From the NCBI RefSeq assembly GCF_036417845.1, contig NC_089994.1, forward strand, positions 18,122,001-18,186,000: 64,000 nucleotides of DNA, read 5' to 3'. Source of the stretch: Apteryx mantelli (Eukaryota > Chordata > Aves > Apterygiformes > Apterygidae). Shown piece after piece: positions 56,701 through 64,000 of this stretch (its first letter is position 1; every line of letters begins with the position of its first letter). The position numbers were made by a program, and so were the translations under genes. The notes beneath the pieces were generated by a model, which searched no databases, had not been told where the DNA came from, and was given only the letters and a program-made list of their open reading frames with translations.

Positions 56701-57931
56701 TTATATTTCTGTCATGTAGAAACAATTACCACTGTCTTTGGATATTGTATTCTTCTACATCTCTACAGCACTGTGATATGTAATTAATTAAAATAAGTAA
56801 AGTACTCTCATATTCTCTGATGAAAGGTACTGTAGAAACAAAATCACTGATATTTGTAACACAAAAGATAAGCTAAATTACTGTCTACTTTCTTTGGCAG
56901 ATGCAGAGCAGCCATGTAGCACTAAATCACTCTTTATGAATGGTGCCTGCTCCCCTTCATTTTTAATGACCTCGGGAACTTTTCCACTTACTGCATTCCC
57001 TGAATGCAGGTAAGTTAGAGATTTGTACCTATCTTATAATCTCTGTCTCTGCAAATTTTGTTTTCTTTTATTCTGTCTTTATTGTGAGGTTGTGTAGTCA
57101 TAGAATTTAACATCCATCCTAGGTCCCATGCAGAAATCATTCCTCATCTCTTTGGCTGATTTTTAGTGGTTGTCTTTGGCTCCATTTCTCTCCTACTAGA
57201 AAAGGGAGTAGACTCTGAATTTTGCTTATAACATAATCTCCTGGTTCATGTTGCAGCAGTCATCCTTCTGAATAGCCACCATCTTATTCTTGCTGTTCTC
57301 CTCTACCCCTCCCTTTCATTTTTCATCTTATTCTTACAGTTTTTAAAAATATTACATAAATTCTAACAGATCTCAATTTTTTTTTCCAAATATTTTATTT
57401 AACAAGCTCAATTTCAGTTGGAGCTGCCACAGTTTTACTTGTTGGTAAATCCTGCCTTGATGCTCCTCCATTTGAGAATGTTCACCCATTTTCATGCCTG
57501 TGACCAACGTATAGTTAGTTCTCTCAGAGAACTCTCTCATGGAGCCATCTATTTGCTCTAAAAAAACTCCCCCTACAACTAAACGCAAAGCAACTGGGGC
57601 TTCTTCTGGTGCATGTGTGATCTGCAAGGGTTGCTGACCCCTTCCTTTTTCTCATTTGCCCTTCAGTTCCCCTGTATACCTTTACCGTCTGATGGCAGTT
57701 GTAGTTCATCACGGAGACATGCATTCTGGACACTTCGTGACTTACCGTCGCTCTCCACCTTCTCCTAAGAACCCACTCTCTATCAGCAATCAGTGGTTAT
57801 GGATTTCAGATGACACTGTTCGCAAAGCTAGTTTGCAGGAAGTCCTTTCTTCTAGTGCTTACTTGCTTTTTTATGAGCGTGTTCACTCCAGGGTACAGCA
57901 CCAAAGTTTGGAGTTGAGGGCCGAAGAGTGA
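47445..57931 (+). CDS. USP30: USP30, mitochondrial ubiquitin-specific protease, complete in 13 coding exons (508 aa)
   Basis: An outer-mitochondrial-membrane deubiquitinase that removes ubiquitin chains, preferring Lys6 linkage, and opposes Parkin/PINK1 mitophagy; also found on peroxisomes. Exons: 47445-47515, 47796-47905, 48915-49097, 50247-50350, 51223-51321, 52068-52110, 52366-52460, 53206-53265, 54190-54276, 54875-54955, 56001-56220, 56901-57009, 57667-57931 (1527 nt, all GT-AG). An N-terminal membrane anchor (about residues 31-54) is followed by basic RKKRRK. The catalytic set is Cys73 in GNTCFMNS, His443 in HSGHFVTY and Ser468 in WLWISDD, matching the unusual Cys-His-Ser triad of human USP30 (77/452/477). 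CxxC pairs at 229/232 and 279/282 fit the zinc ribbon. Human is 517 aa; most of the difference is in the extreme N-terminus and the variable stretch near 360-420. Confidence 0.97.
47796..47905 (+). CDS. USP30: USP30 coding exon 2 (membrane anchor)
   Basis: Residues 24-60: KVMKNWGVIGGIAAALAAGI, then YVLWGPITERKKRRK. This is the transmembrane anchor and basic flank. Donor GTAGGG. Confidence 0.97.
48084..48110. repeat. ATT microsatellite, about 9 units
   Basis: Perfect (ATT)n run in USP30 intron 2. Confidence 0.95.
48915..49097 (+). CDS. USP30: USP30 coding exon 3 (catalytic Cys)
   Basis: Residues 61-121, holding the Cys box NLGNTCFMNSLLQGL with Cys73. Acceptor TTTGCAG, donor GTATTA. Confidence 0.97.
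49392..49478. repeat. inverted repeat of about 18 bp around a 49-bp spacer
   Basis: CAGGTTTTGTTTGACCTGC (392-410 of the 49-kb block) is the reverse complement of 49460-49478, apart from one extra T. Fourteen base pairs next to the loop are perfect. USP30 intron 3, in an island richer in GC than its surroundings. It could be the ends of a small DNA element or an eroded foldback. Confidence 0.7.
50247..50350 (+). CDS. USP30: USP30 coding exon 4
   Basis: Residues 122-156: LSCQEVTEDDVLDASCLL, then MYRWQISSFEEQ. Acceptor TCTCTAG, donor GTGATT. Confidence 0.95.
51223..51321 (+). CDS. USP30: USP30 coding exon 5
   Basis: 33 codons, residues 157-189: DAHELFHVLTSSLEDERERQ, then THLFDVHSLE. DAHE is the conserved QQDAHEF-type box. 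Confidence 0.96.
52068..52110 (+). CDS. USP30: USP30 coding exon 6
   Basis: 43-nt exon, residues 190-203: QPEITQKQISCRTR. Acceptor TTTGTAG, donor GTGAGT. Confidence 0.93.
52366..52460 (+). CDS. USP30: USP30 coding exon 7 (first CxxC)
   Basis: Residues 204-235: NHWKSQHPFHGRLTSNMVCK, then HCEHQ. Cys229 and Cys232 form the first half of the zinc ribbon. Confidence 0.96.
53206..53265 (+). CDS. USP30: USP30 coding exon 8
   Basis: 20 codons, residues 236-255: SPVRYDTFDSLSLSIPAAMW. Donor GTATGT. Confidence 0.95.
54190..54276 (+). CDS. USP30: USP30 coding exon 9 (second CxxC)
   Basis: 29 codons, residues 256-284: MTLDHCLHHFISSESVKD, then VVCDNCTK with Cys279 and Cys282. The acceptor CTAAG is non-pyrimidine near the AG, but the frame is clear. 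Confidence 0.95.
54875..54955 (+). CDS. USP30: USP30 coding exon 10
   Basis: 27 codons, residues 285-311: IQAEGTLHGQSIENQRTTFV, then KQLKLGK. Donor GTGAGG. Confidence 0.96.
55085..55215. repeat. degenerate repeat with two ATTCAGCAAAGCACT copies
   Basis: AATTCAGCAAAGCACTGAAG and TATTCAGCAAAGCACTCAAG lie about 58 bp apart in USP30 intron 10. The phrase occurs in old interspersed repeats of turtles, crocodilians and birds; family not named. Confidence 0.45.
55590..55720 (-). mobile_element. MIR-like SINE remnant
   Basis: TCATTACGATCCTGTTTTCT ... GACAGAGAGGTTGTTAAGGA fits the reverse-complement MIR core (ATTATCCCCATTTTACAGAT ... CAGAGAGGTTAAGTAACTTG). USP30 intron 10. Confidence 0.45.
56001..56220 (+). 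CDS. USP30: USP30 coding exon 11
   Basis: Residues 312-384: LPQCLCIHLQRLSW, then HEHVQFNEFLIMDIYKYH and a variable polar stretch. If the GTATTT donor at 56221 is not used, a TAA follows two codons later. The acceptor TTGCTGAAG is weak. Confidence 0.93.
56434..56470. repeat. CAA microsatellite
   Basis: An impure run of CAA and CAAA units, ending in about six clean CAA repeats, in USP30 intron 11. Confidence 0.85.
56901..57009 (+). CDS. USP30: USP30 coding exon 12 (variable insert)
   Basis: Residues 385-420. Conserved only at FMNGACSPS; the rest of the insert differs from human. Acceptor TTGGCAG, donor GTAAGT. Confidence 0.92.
57667..57931 (+). CDS. USP30: USP30 coding exon 13 (catalytic His and Ser, C-terminus)
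   Basis: Residues 421-508 and stop TGA at 57929-57931. Holds His443 and Ser468, then the strongly conserved KASLQEVLSSSAYLLFYERV. Confidence 0.97.
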
Positions 57932-60900
57932 CTAAGAGAGCTGAAGAAGGACAAAAACTGACAAAATCCCTCTAATGAGATCTACATTGCACCTCCTGTC
58001 TGTTATGCAAATAACCCACCGCAGGCCCTTTAACTTTCCCCTTCCTCTATGGCAATGGCTGGCTCCTGCTGGGAGTTAAGTGTTTCATACCAAAATGACG
58101 CTACCCAAAGTCGGTCTGCTAATGTTGTGCAGTCCAAAGTGTATCTGCATTAGAGAAGCATTTATTCTGTTTCAGTAGTATTTTGTCTGCCTCACAGCTC
58201 TGGAAAAGACATTTCAAACAGAGACTTCCCAAGGCCATGTTCCTTATCCTGATGCATATGTAAGTTTTCAGATGGAGATGCTTAATCCTATACGTTTCAC
58301 TGCAGACATTTCTGAACAGGAGAGCCCCAGAAGTGGTTGATAGGAAGCTACTGTTATCAAAGGCAATGATTTTAAAAACAATAAAGTGCCTTGAGCTCAT
58401 TTGAATGGTTACGTTACCATTGTCTGAGTCTCCTGCATGTCAGTTATGTTCTGATAAACGTCTCAAGATGATAGGAAGAACTACTAACTGAATCAGATTT
58501 AATATCCTGGCTGATCAATAAAGCAAGGCATCTCTATGTAGCATGCATGATCCAAAAAACTACTTTCCTATTTATGTTGTTTTCCTAACATTTCAGTTCT
58601 TTATATATCGTAGAAATACCTCTACTGATTCAAACTGCAGTTTTCTTTTTCCAGGAAAAGAGATCAAATTTTTAATCAAAAGCTGAGACACTGATTTGTT
58701 GCTCTGTATCTTTGGAATTCAGGTGAAATTAAGAGACAGAAGCATTTGTTAGCAATCAGTATTGTAATTTTCTTTGTCACTATGAAACTGTTGAGTAATA
58801 TTGCTTGTAGTATTGACTACACCTTTTAATGCTATTATTTCAAGGCTACTGTAATTGGTGTTCTAGACTTACCCTTCCCATTTTAATGCTGAACACTGCC
58901 ATTTTTCATCATCCATTCAAATATATGCTGTCTGGCTTGCAATATAGCTTGTACTGGTTGTAATTGTGAGCTGAGATGTATAGCAACCCAAGCATCATTG
59001 TGAGTTAGAATACGCACAGTTGAATCAGGACTGGTAGGCACTTGTCTGGTGAAGTAGTACAGTAGTCTGAAAAGACTGGTGTCACTGTATTACTTACTTC
59101 TATTTATATGGAGGTCTGTGTAAGTTGTACTTTGCTGCTCTAGACTGTTTGAGTAAAAAACCCAGACAAACCACAGAGGGAGCAGAAGCAAAAATTACCC
59201 TTTTGACTGCTTCTGAATTATCAGGAATAAAGTATGTAGACTATTTTTAGCTCTTTTCTATCCTTGTACCTTGGAGACAAAAAAGATTTATTCTCAGACT
59301 AGCTTTTTCAATGTAAAACAGCAACTAAGTTTTCAAATGGTAACAGCTGTCTTAATAGTTTTTTAGAGCAACTTTGTACCTTATGTATTCATATCACTGC
59401 CGGAAGCTCATAAGCATTCAGAGTTCTTTAATGGGAGGCTTGAAACCCACCAAAATAGGAATAGTAATGAATATATATGAAAACCTATATACTATACTTC
59501 ACTCACATCATTCCAGAGCAGGGATCACAATGCCTGCTCCAAATAATGCTCATAGTATATAAAACAGTCTAGATAAATCCACTGACATATTAGTTCCTGA
59601 GAAGCCTCTCCCTCTGTACTAGGGTAGCAGTAGCATGTTTTTAACCTTTCTACTTATGGGAAAAATAACAAAAAGGCAAAAAAACCCTAAAAGGATGCAA
59701 AATGCCAAAAACATTCTGGCCATTGAACTAAGATCTAACAGACTTGCAAAAGGTCAGAGAAGAGAAACTCCTCCACTCTGGACAGCAGGAGTGTGCAGTA
59801 GGAGCTCTGTAAAGCAGTGTTGGGTGTCACCTAAGGAAAAATAACATGCAAAGCATCTAGCTCCAACAATTCTACCATTTGTACCTCAGAATTTCAAAAA
59901 CATTTCCACTGCCAGTAGTATATATTCTGCAATACCTACTCTCAGCATGGTCTGTTTAGAGATTTTCAGCTGTGAATCTTTGTGAAGTTCATCTGAACAG
60001 GTCACTTTGTTTAGAAAGCAGTAACGGTGGAGTCAGAATATACGCACACAATGGACCAACAGTCTTAAACTCATCAGCCTATAACAGTGACATGAAGCCA
60101 CGTATTACTGCAAGTTTGCATGTTTAATATTTTTCTTTTCCTTTTGCATAGAACTGCTTTCCAGCAGGGGCCAGTTTGATGAGAATGAAAGCACAGTCAC
60201 TGTAAGACATTGATAAACTGCTCTTTTTCACTCAGCTGCAAATTTACTCTGAAATTTCCTCAAGGGCTATAGAGATGAGGGTTGAGTAGACAGCATTTGT
60301 TCTAGCTTTCACTGTAAGGAAAGAGTAGGTGGTCTTGGCTTAGCCCTCATTGTGAGGAAGGAAGCAAGTGTCAGCACTTTGGTCCTGGTCCTGAGCCATG
60401 CTAGATACTGTCAGCCTAATCGGAGCATCAAAGACTTTTGCAGATATTTGCCACCTAACCCTCACCTTTTGAATTCTGTGGGCTCTGTGCAGGCACATGA
60501 AGCTCATCGAATGCTGTATTTGTTATTCACAAGCTTCCGTGGTGGAAAAGGTGTTAATAAAATATAAAAGGTTATAAAACATCAGCTATATGGGAAACAG
60601 ACCTCCAAGATGACATCTCTGTATTTGGATTATTCTTGTTTTATTGTGTATATTATTTAAAGTGTATATTAGAGTCAAACCACTGCACTGCAGTTTGAAG
60701 TTGTGTTTTCCCTTCAGGGTATTTTTGTAACTGTACAGTAGCAATAAAAGAACAAACTTACTAGTAAAAGTAACTGTTCCTGTGTGGTAATATCTTGAAA
60801 CAAATATCAAGCTATAAGCCAAACCACATATACTGTATCTATCTGATAAAAATAGCACTTGTTCACATTATCTGGATAAGAAACATTCCTCCAGGAGCTC

Positions 60901-61860
60901 TTCATGTTATATATAGCATTTGCTGGTACTGAGAGAGGGTGGGAAGTCCCAGATTGTCTAAACAGACATTAATTCCATGAAGTTATGGATAGATCTACCA
61001 CTGCAGGCTAGAGACAGTCACTAATTCAGATGCTTGTAGCCTGGTTCACATTTTTGCTCAGTACTTACATTGCTTGATTCTTCAATATCTGTTGTTGGCT
61101 TTGGAAGGTCTTTCTTCATTTCAGTAGGATTCACTGTGAGCATGGGAGGTCATGGCCTTCAGATGGTCAGAATGGAATCCCTAGGGATAATTATTTAGAA
61201 AAAAGCAGATACTCTCAGAAGTTATAGCCTTCCAAGTTGTGCTGTCCATACAAATTCTACAACCCCATCTTTCCCCATGATGTAATCTTATGCTCTCTGA
61301 CGTCTATGCAGCTGTAGGACCTCGGGAAGAGGCAGCCCTCCCCCTGCGCTGTAGCACCTCATGCTTCCTCCTGCCCCAGCACACTACAGACCAAAAGAAT
61401 CCAGTCTCCCAAGCAAACAGATGTAGAGCAGCAGTGAATATATGCAGACAAAACTCAGTCGCTGTAAAATACATAGCCAGTCATGTTGCACTCACTATAT
61501 TCATATCTCCATACTCTTCTTTTTCATGTCAGAGTCTTTTATTTTTAAAAAACAAACCATCTCTCATTGACAGAGCATACAAGAAAGTGTCATCTGTTGA
61601 ACAATATCAACCTACAGGACCACTCTAAATGATTACACTTTTTTGTACTTTATAGTATTTATAAGACATTTTGCAGCTATTTCAAGGATATACTGTATTT
61701 TGATCTTTTTGAAAAACTGGTTAGATTAAGATCAGTTGAGAACAAAGTTCTTCCTGAGCCAAAGAAAACAAGGGTATCGGTCATTAAAAATAATGTGTAT
61801 TGGCAGGGCAACAGCAACACGTTACTGAGAGAACAATAGTCTTGTCATTTAAATAAGCAA
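57932..61860. other. USP30 3' flank / convergent spacer with ALKBH2
   Basis: AT-rich, no exon-like frame recognised. Several AATAAA hexamers on the plus strand suggest a USP30 3' UTR of uncertain length. Confidence 0.5.
58380..58385 (+). terminator. USP30: candidate USP30 polyadenylation signal AATAAA
   Basis: First AATAAA after the USP30 stop (about 450 bp downstream). Others at 58517, 59226 and 60743 could serve longer 3' UTRs, so the true end is not settled. Confidence 0.4.
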
Positions 61861-61870
61861 TTTATTTATT
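61861..61870 (-). terminator. ALKBH2: ALKBH2 polyadenylation signals (overlapping AATAAA)
   Basis: TTTATTTATT on the plus strand reads as two overlapping AATAAA hexamers on the minus strand, about 160 bp past the ALKBH2 stop. This suits a short 3' UTR. Confidence 0.7.
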
Positions 61871-62027
61871 AGCAAGTTACCAAGCACACTGTCCCCTCTT
61901 CTGGTTTAACTCATCCAATACCTTGGATCATCAGAGATAGTGCTTGAAAAAGAAATTGACAGTTATGTGAGGGAAGCAAGCTCCCCTTTTTGAAGTCAAA
62001 ACACCAGGTGCTTGATTGCTAAATATT

Positions 62028-62337
62028 TCACTTTCCAGCTAGAGTCATCACTTTTCGAAATGTCAGGTTGATTCTTGGGGCGAGCACTCTCTTGCGGGTG
62101 GGCAGGCTGTGATACCAATACACATTGGTGGGATACTTCATCATCAGCAGACTACCATGGGCTAGCTGCAGTTTGATGGGCTTAATGTGGCGCGTTGCAT
62201 TTTTCCCTCTGGAATCACAGTGCCTGAAAATAAAGTCCCTGCAAGCTCCAAACGACACAGATGCAATAGGACTGCGTGGAACCAGTTCTCTCTCATCATC
62301 TCGATGTTCACCTATGTGGTCACAACCATCTTTATAT
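62028..62337 (-). CDS. ALKBH2: ALKBH2 coding exon 3 (iron site, C-terminus)
   Basis: Residues 144-246 and stop: YKDGCDHIGEHRDDEREL, SPIASVSFGACRDFIFRH, LAHGSLLMM and RKRVLAPRINLTFRK. Confidence 0.97.
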
Positions 62338-63563
62338 CTGTGAACAGAACAGATTAGTTAGTTCTACCAATAAAATGAAATGAATGCCAAATGACTCCTC
62401 AGCGATCTCTCAGTAGTGTCGCACAAGCAATTTTTCATTTGAACAAGAAGTTGCTTGATGCAACCAGAAATCAGACATACCTGTTAATAAGGACAAAATT
62501 AAAAGTATGCCCAGTGTGCAAAGCAATGCGGTCTCTGATACGGTTGAGAACTGGGATCCATGGCTTAGGGGAAAAGGTAACGCCTGAGTAAGTGTATGTT
62601 AACTCAGGATCTCCATAGGTCACCTGCTTCCTTGGAATGCTGTGCCATTTGCCGAACACATGCAATTTTGTCAGCTCACCTGTTTCAATGAGAGATAAGA
62701 GAGATCAAAACAAACTCTGCATTCTAGTTAGCGTAAGATATTTTATCTTAAATATCAGGATCTGATCAACAGCAATTAACAATCAATCACCCTCTACCAT
62801 TCCCAACTGCAACATACTCCTTGATTTGGAGCTACTATGAATTAAAATTACAGTGTGAAAATAAAAATGGCACATTGCAGCCGACATCCCAAAGCTGTCA
62901 TCTGTGTTCAAGGGTTTCCGTCCCACCAAACTACTTGACGCTCAAGTTTAGCGCTGCCTTACAATCGAAGGGTTGAACGGGACTAACGCAATACCTTCAG
63001 CTTCTGCCCATCGTGTCCTGCTGTTGAACGAAAGTGACTGGGAAGAGGTAAAATAGTGCTATGTTTATCCACAAACTCCTACCGCCATTTCGGGGTTCCT
63101 TCAGTTCTTCGAAAACGTTAAGGTGTGAATGAAGCTGCTCGGCACGCACGCTTAGAGCTCTAGGAAGCTCTGCAGGATCAGACCTACGTTTGCCCGTTGC
63201 TTCTCGAGGTCCTGCAAACGCTGCGGACCCCCCCGCTGCCGTGCGGCAGCTCTCCCCGCGCCGCAGCAGCCCGGCCAGGGGCAGCTGCGACAGCGCTTCG
63301 TCCCCCTCAAGCGGTGCCCCGCCGCCTTTACCTTCGAAGTACTCCACCTCGTCCTCCAGCTGCCGGAAAAGCCCGTCCGCCTCGGCCGCGCCGAAGAGCA
63401 GCCCGTAGTCGCACCTCAGCCCCTCCGCGCGGATCTCCCGCCAGGGCGCCGCCTCCGCGCCCGCCGCCGCCGCCGCCGCCTCCGGCCTCGGCCTCGGCCT
63501 CTTCGCGGCGCAGGGCCCGGCTCCCGCCGCCGCCGCCGCCCGCTTCAGCACGTATCTGTCCAT
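62028..63563 (-). CDS. ALKBH2: ALKBH2, DNA alkylation-repair dioxygenase, complete in 3 coding exons (246 aa)
   Basis: An Fe(II)/2-oxoglutarate dioxygenase that oxidatively removes 1-methyladenine, 3-methylcytosine and etheno adducts from double-stranded DNA in the nucleus. Exons on the minus strand: 63563-63332, 62679-62481, 62337-62028 (741 nt, GT-AG introns). Iron ligands His155, Asp157 (GEHRDD) and His220 (YHSLP) and 2-oxoglutarate-binding Arg232 (LAPRINLTFR) correspond to human 171/173/236/248. Phe86 in VFGKWHS matches the base-flipping intercalating finger. Residues 3-7 RYVLK fit the APIM PCNA-binding motif (human RFLVK). The protein is 15 residues shorter than human (261), all within the N-tail, which is Ala/Pro-rich here. 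Its start faces UNG across about 360 bp. Confidence 0.97.
62481..62679 (-). CDS. ALKBH2: ALKBH2 coding exon 2
   Basis: Residues 78-143 plus two bases of Arg144: VFGKWHSIPRKQVTYGD, then FSPKPWIPVLNRIRD and FNFVLIN. Donor GTATGT. Confidence 0.97.
63332..63563 (-). CDS. ALKBH2: ALKBH2 coding exon 1
   Basis: Residues 1-77 plus one base of Gly78: MDRYVLKRAA, poly-Ala runs from GCC repeats, a basic KRPRPRPE patch (likely nuclear signal), then WREIRAEGLRCDYGLLFG. Donor GTAAAG. Confidence 0.95.
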
Positions 63564-63699
63564 CGGGGGCCGCCTCAGCCCCGGCGCCGCCTCACGCCGC
63601 CGCCTACCGGCACCGAGAGGAGCGGAGCCCGCAGCGGAGCGGGGGCGCGTCCCCGCCGCGCGGAGGGGGCGGGCGCGCATGCGCCGCGACGGGCTGTGC

Positions 63700-63761
63700 C
63701 CCTCCCCTCCCCTCCCCTCCCCTCCTCTCCCCTCCCCTCCCCTCCTCTCCCCTCCCCTCCC
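63700..63761. repeat. CCCCT polypyrimidine tract
   Basis: Tandem CCCCT with a CCTCCTCTCC variant repeating every 20 bp. The complementary strand carries many GGGGA blocks and could form quadruplex or triplex DNA, between the ALKBH2 and UNG starts. Confidence 0.9.
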
Positions 63762-63820
63762 GCTGGCGGGTGCCGCCCCCCCCCCGCGCACGCCCCCCCC
63801 CCCCGCGCACGCGCGCGCTC

Positions 63821-63830
63821 TTGGCGCCAA
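63821..63830. promoter_or_regulatory. UNG: palindromic E2F-type site TTGGCGCCAA
   Basis: A perfect 10-bp palindrome with the GGCGCC core used by E2F factors, 92 bp upstream of the UNG2 ATG. E2F control of UNG is known in mammals; use here is inferred. Confidence 0.55.
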
Positions 63831-63921
63831 ACCCCCGTGCCGCCGCCACAGCCGCCGGCTCGCGCGGGGCAGCGCTGTCCGCTTTTTGCCGTCCCTGCCG
63901 CCGCCCTCGCCCTCCCGCGCC

Positions 63922-64000
63922 ATGATCGGGCAGAAGACGCTGCACTCCTTCTTCAGCGCCGCGCCGGCCAAGAAGCGCAGCCGCTCCCCGGAGCCGGCCG
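63922..64000 (+). CDS. UNG: UNG, nuclear uracil-DNA glycosylase (UNG2), first exon, cut by the window end
   Basis: Uracil-DNA glycosylase removes uracil from DNA to start base-excision repair. Only 26 codons are visible: MIGQKTLHSFFSAAPAKKRS, then a Ser-Pro-Glu-Pro run, closely matching the human UNG2 N-terminus (MIGQKTLYSFFSPSPARKR). QKTLHSFF at residues 4-11 is the PCNA-binding PIP box and the KKR/R patch is part of the nuclear signal. The catalytic domain and mitochondrial UNG1 exon lie beyond the right edge. The identification is firm because of the distinctive N-terminus and synteny with ALKBH2. Confidence 0.93.
   Translation, partial: MIGQKTLHSFFSAAPAKKRSRSPEPA

Larger units (their letters stand above)
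63190..64000. promoter_or_regulatory. shared ALKBH2/UNG CpG island and bidirectional promoter
   Basis: The two ATGs are 359 bp apart in opposite directions inside dense CpG sequence. The interval holds a polypyrimidine tract, two C runs, GCGC-rich steps and a palindromic E2F-type site. No TATA box seen. Confidence 0.8.

Noticed and set aside
62997-63971. 324-codon minus-strand frame spanning ALKBH2 exon 1
   Set aside because: It contains the true exon 63332-63563, but the extensions are promoter sequence upstream and intron sequence downstream past a GTAAAG donor.
1-64000. CRISPR arrays, tRNA/rRNA genes, bacterial operons, or retroviral/other virus-like elements
   Set aside because: No regularly spaced direct repeats with unique spacers, no tRNA box B or cloverleaf seen, and no long terminal repeat pairs or viral protein motifs found by eye. 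The gene structure is plainly vertebrate.

Overview
The window is vertebrate nuclear DNA, most likely avian. It holds multi-exon genes with GT-AG introns, CpG-island promoters, old CR1 LINE fragments and compact introns. The gene order matches the human chromosome 12q24.11 block SSH1-DAO-SVOP-USP30-ALKBH2-UNG. The whole block fits in 64 kb here, several-fold more compact than I recall for human. That compactness, the low repeat load and the CR1 remnants favour a bird over a mammal, turtle or crocodilian. I cannot name the species.

Layout: (1) 1-3054, minus strand: SSH1 coding exon 1 (22 codons) and the start of its first intron, running off the left edge. (2) 3055-5420: GC-rich divergent spacer with a 17-bp minisatellite. 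(3) 5421-11098, plus: complete DAO (D-amino-acid oxidase), 10 coding exons, 345 aa. (4) 11099-19223: convergent DAO/SVOP spacer, GC-rich to about 13.3 kb and AT-rich after that, probably with the SVOP 3' UTR. (5) 19224-44154, minus: complete SVOP (synaptic-vesicle major-facilitator protein), 16 coding exons, 548 aa, including one GC-AG intron. (6) 44155-47444: SVOP/USP30 spacer with a CpG island at each end. (7) 47445-57931, plus: complete USP30 (mitochondrial deubiquitinase), 13 coding exons, 508 aa. (8) 57932-62027: USP30 and ALKBH2 3' ends. (9) 62028-63563, minus: complete ALKBH2 (DNA alkylation repair dioxygenase), 3 coding exons, 246 aa. (10) 63922-64000, plus: the first 26 codons of nuclear UNG2, cut by the window end.

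The six genes alternate strictly in strand, giving three head-to-head pairs (SSH1/DAO, SVOP/USP30, ALKBH2/UNG). Only ALKBH2/UNG also makes functional sense as a pair: both repair DNA at replication forks, both start with a PCNA-binding motif, and they share a promoter of about 360 bp with a palindromic E2F-type site. All exon joins were checked by hand for frame and splice dinucleotides. Family calls come from recalled human proteins, not from a database search.

I found no CRISPR, tRNA, rRNA, retrovirus or other virus-like element. Repeats are ancient CR1 and MIR-like fragments, degenerate foldback elements, microsatellites and one minisatellite. I did not find a convincing new biological system; the best oddities are listed as findings.
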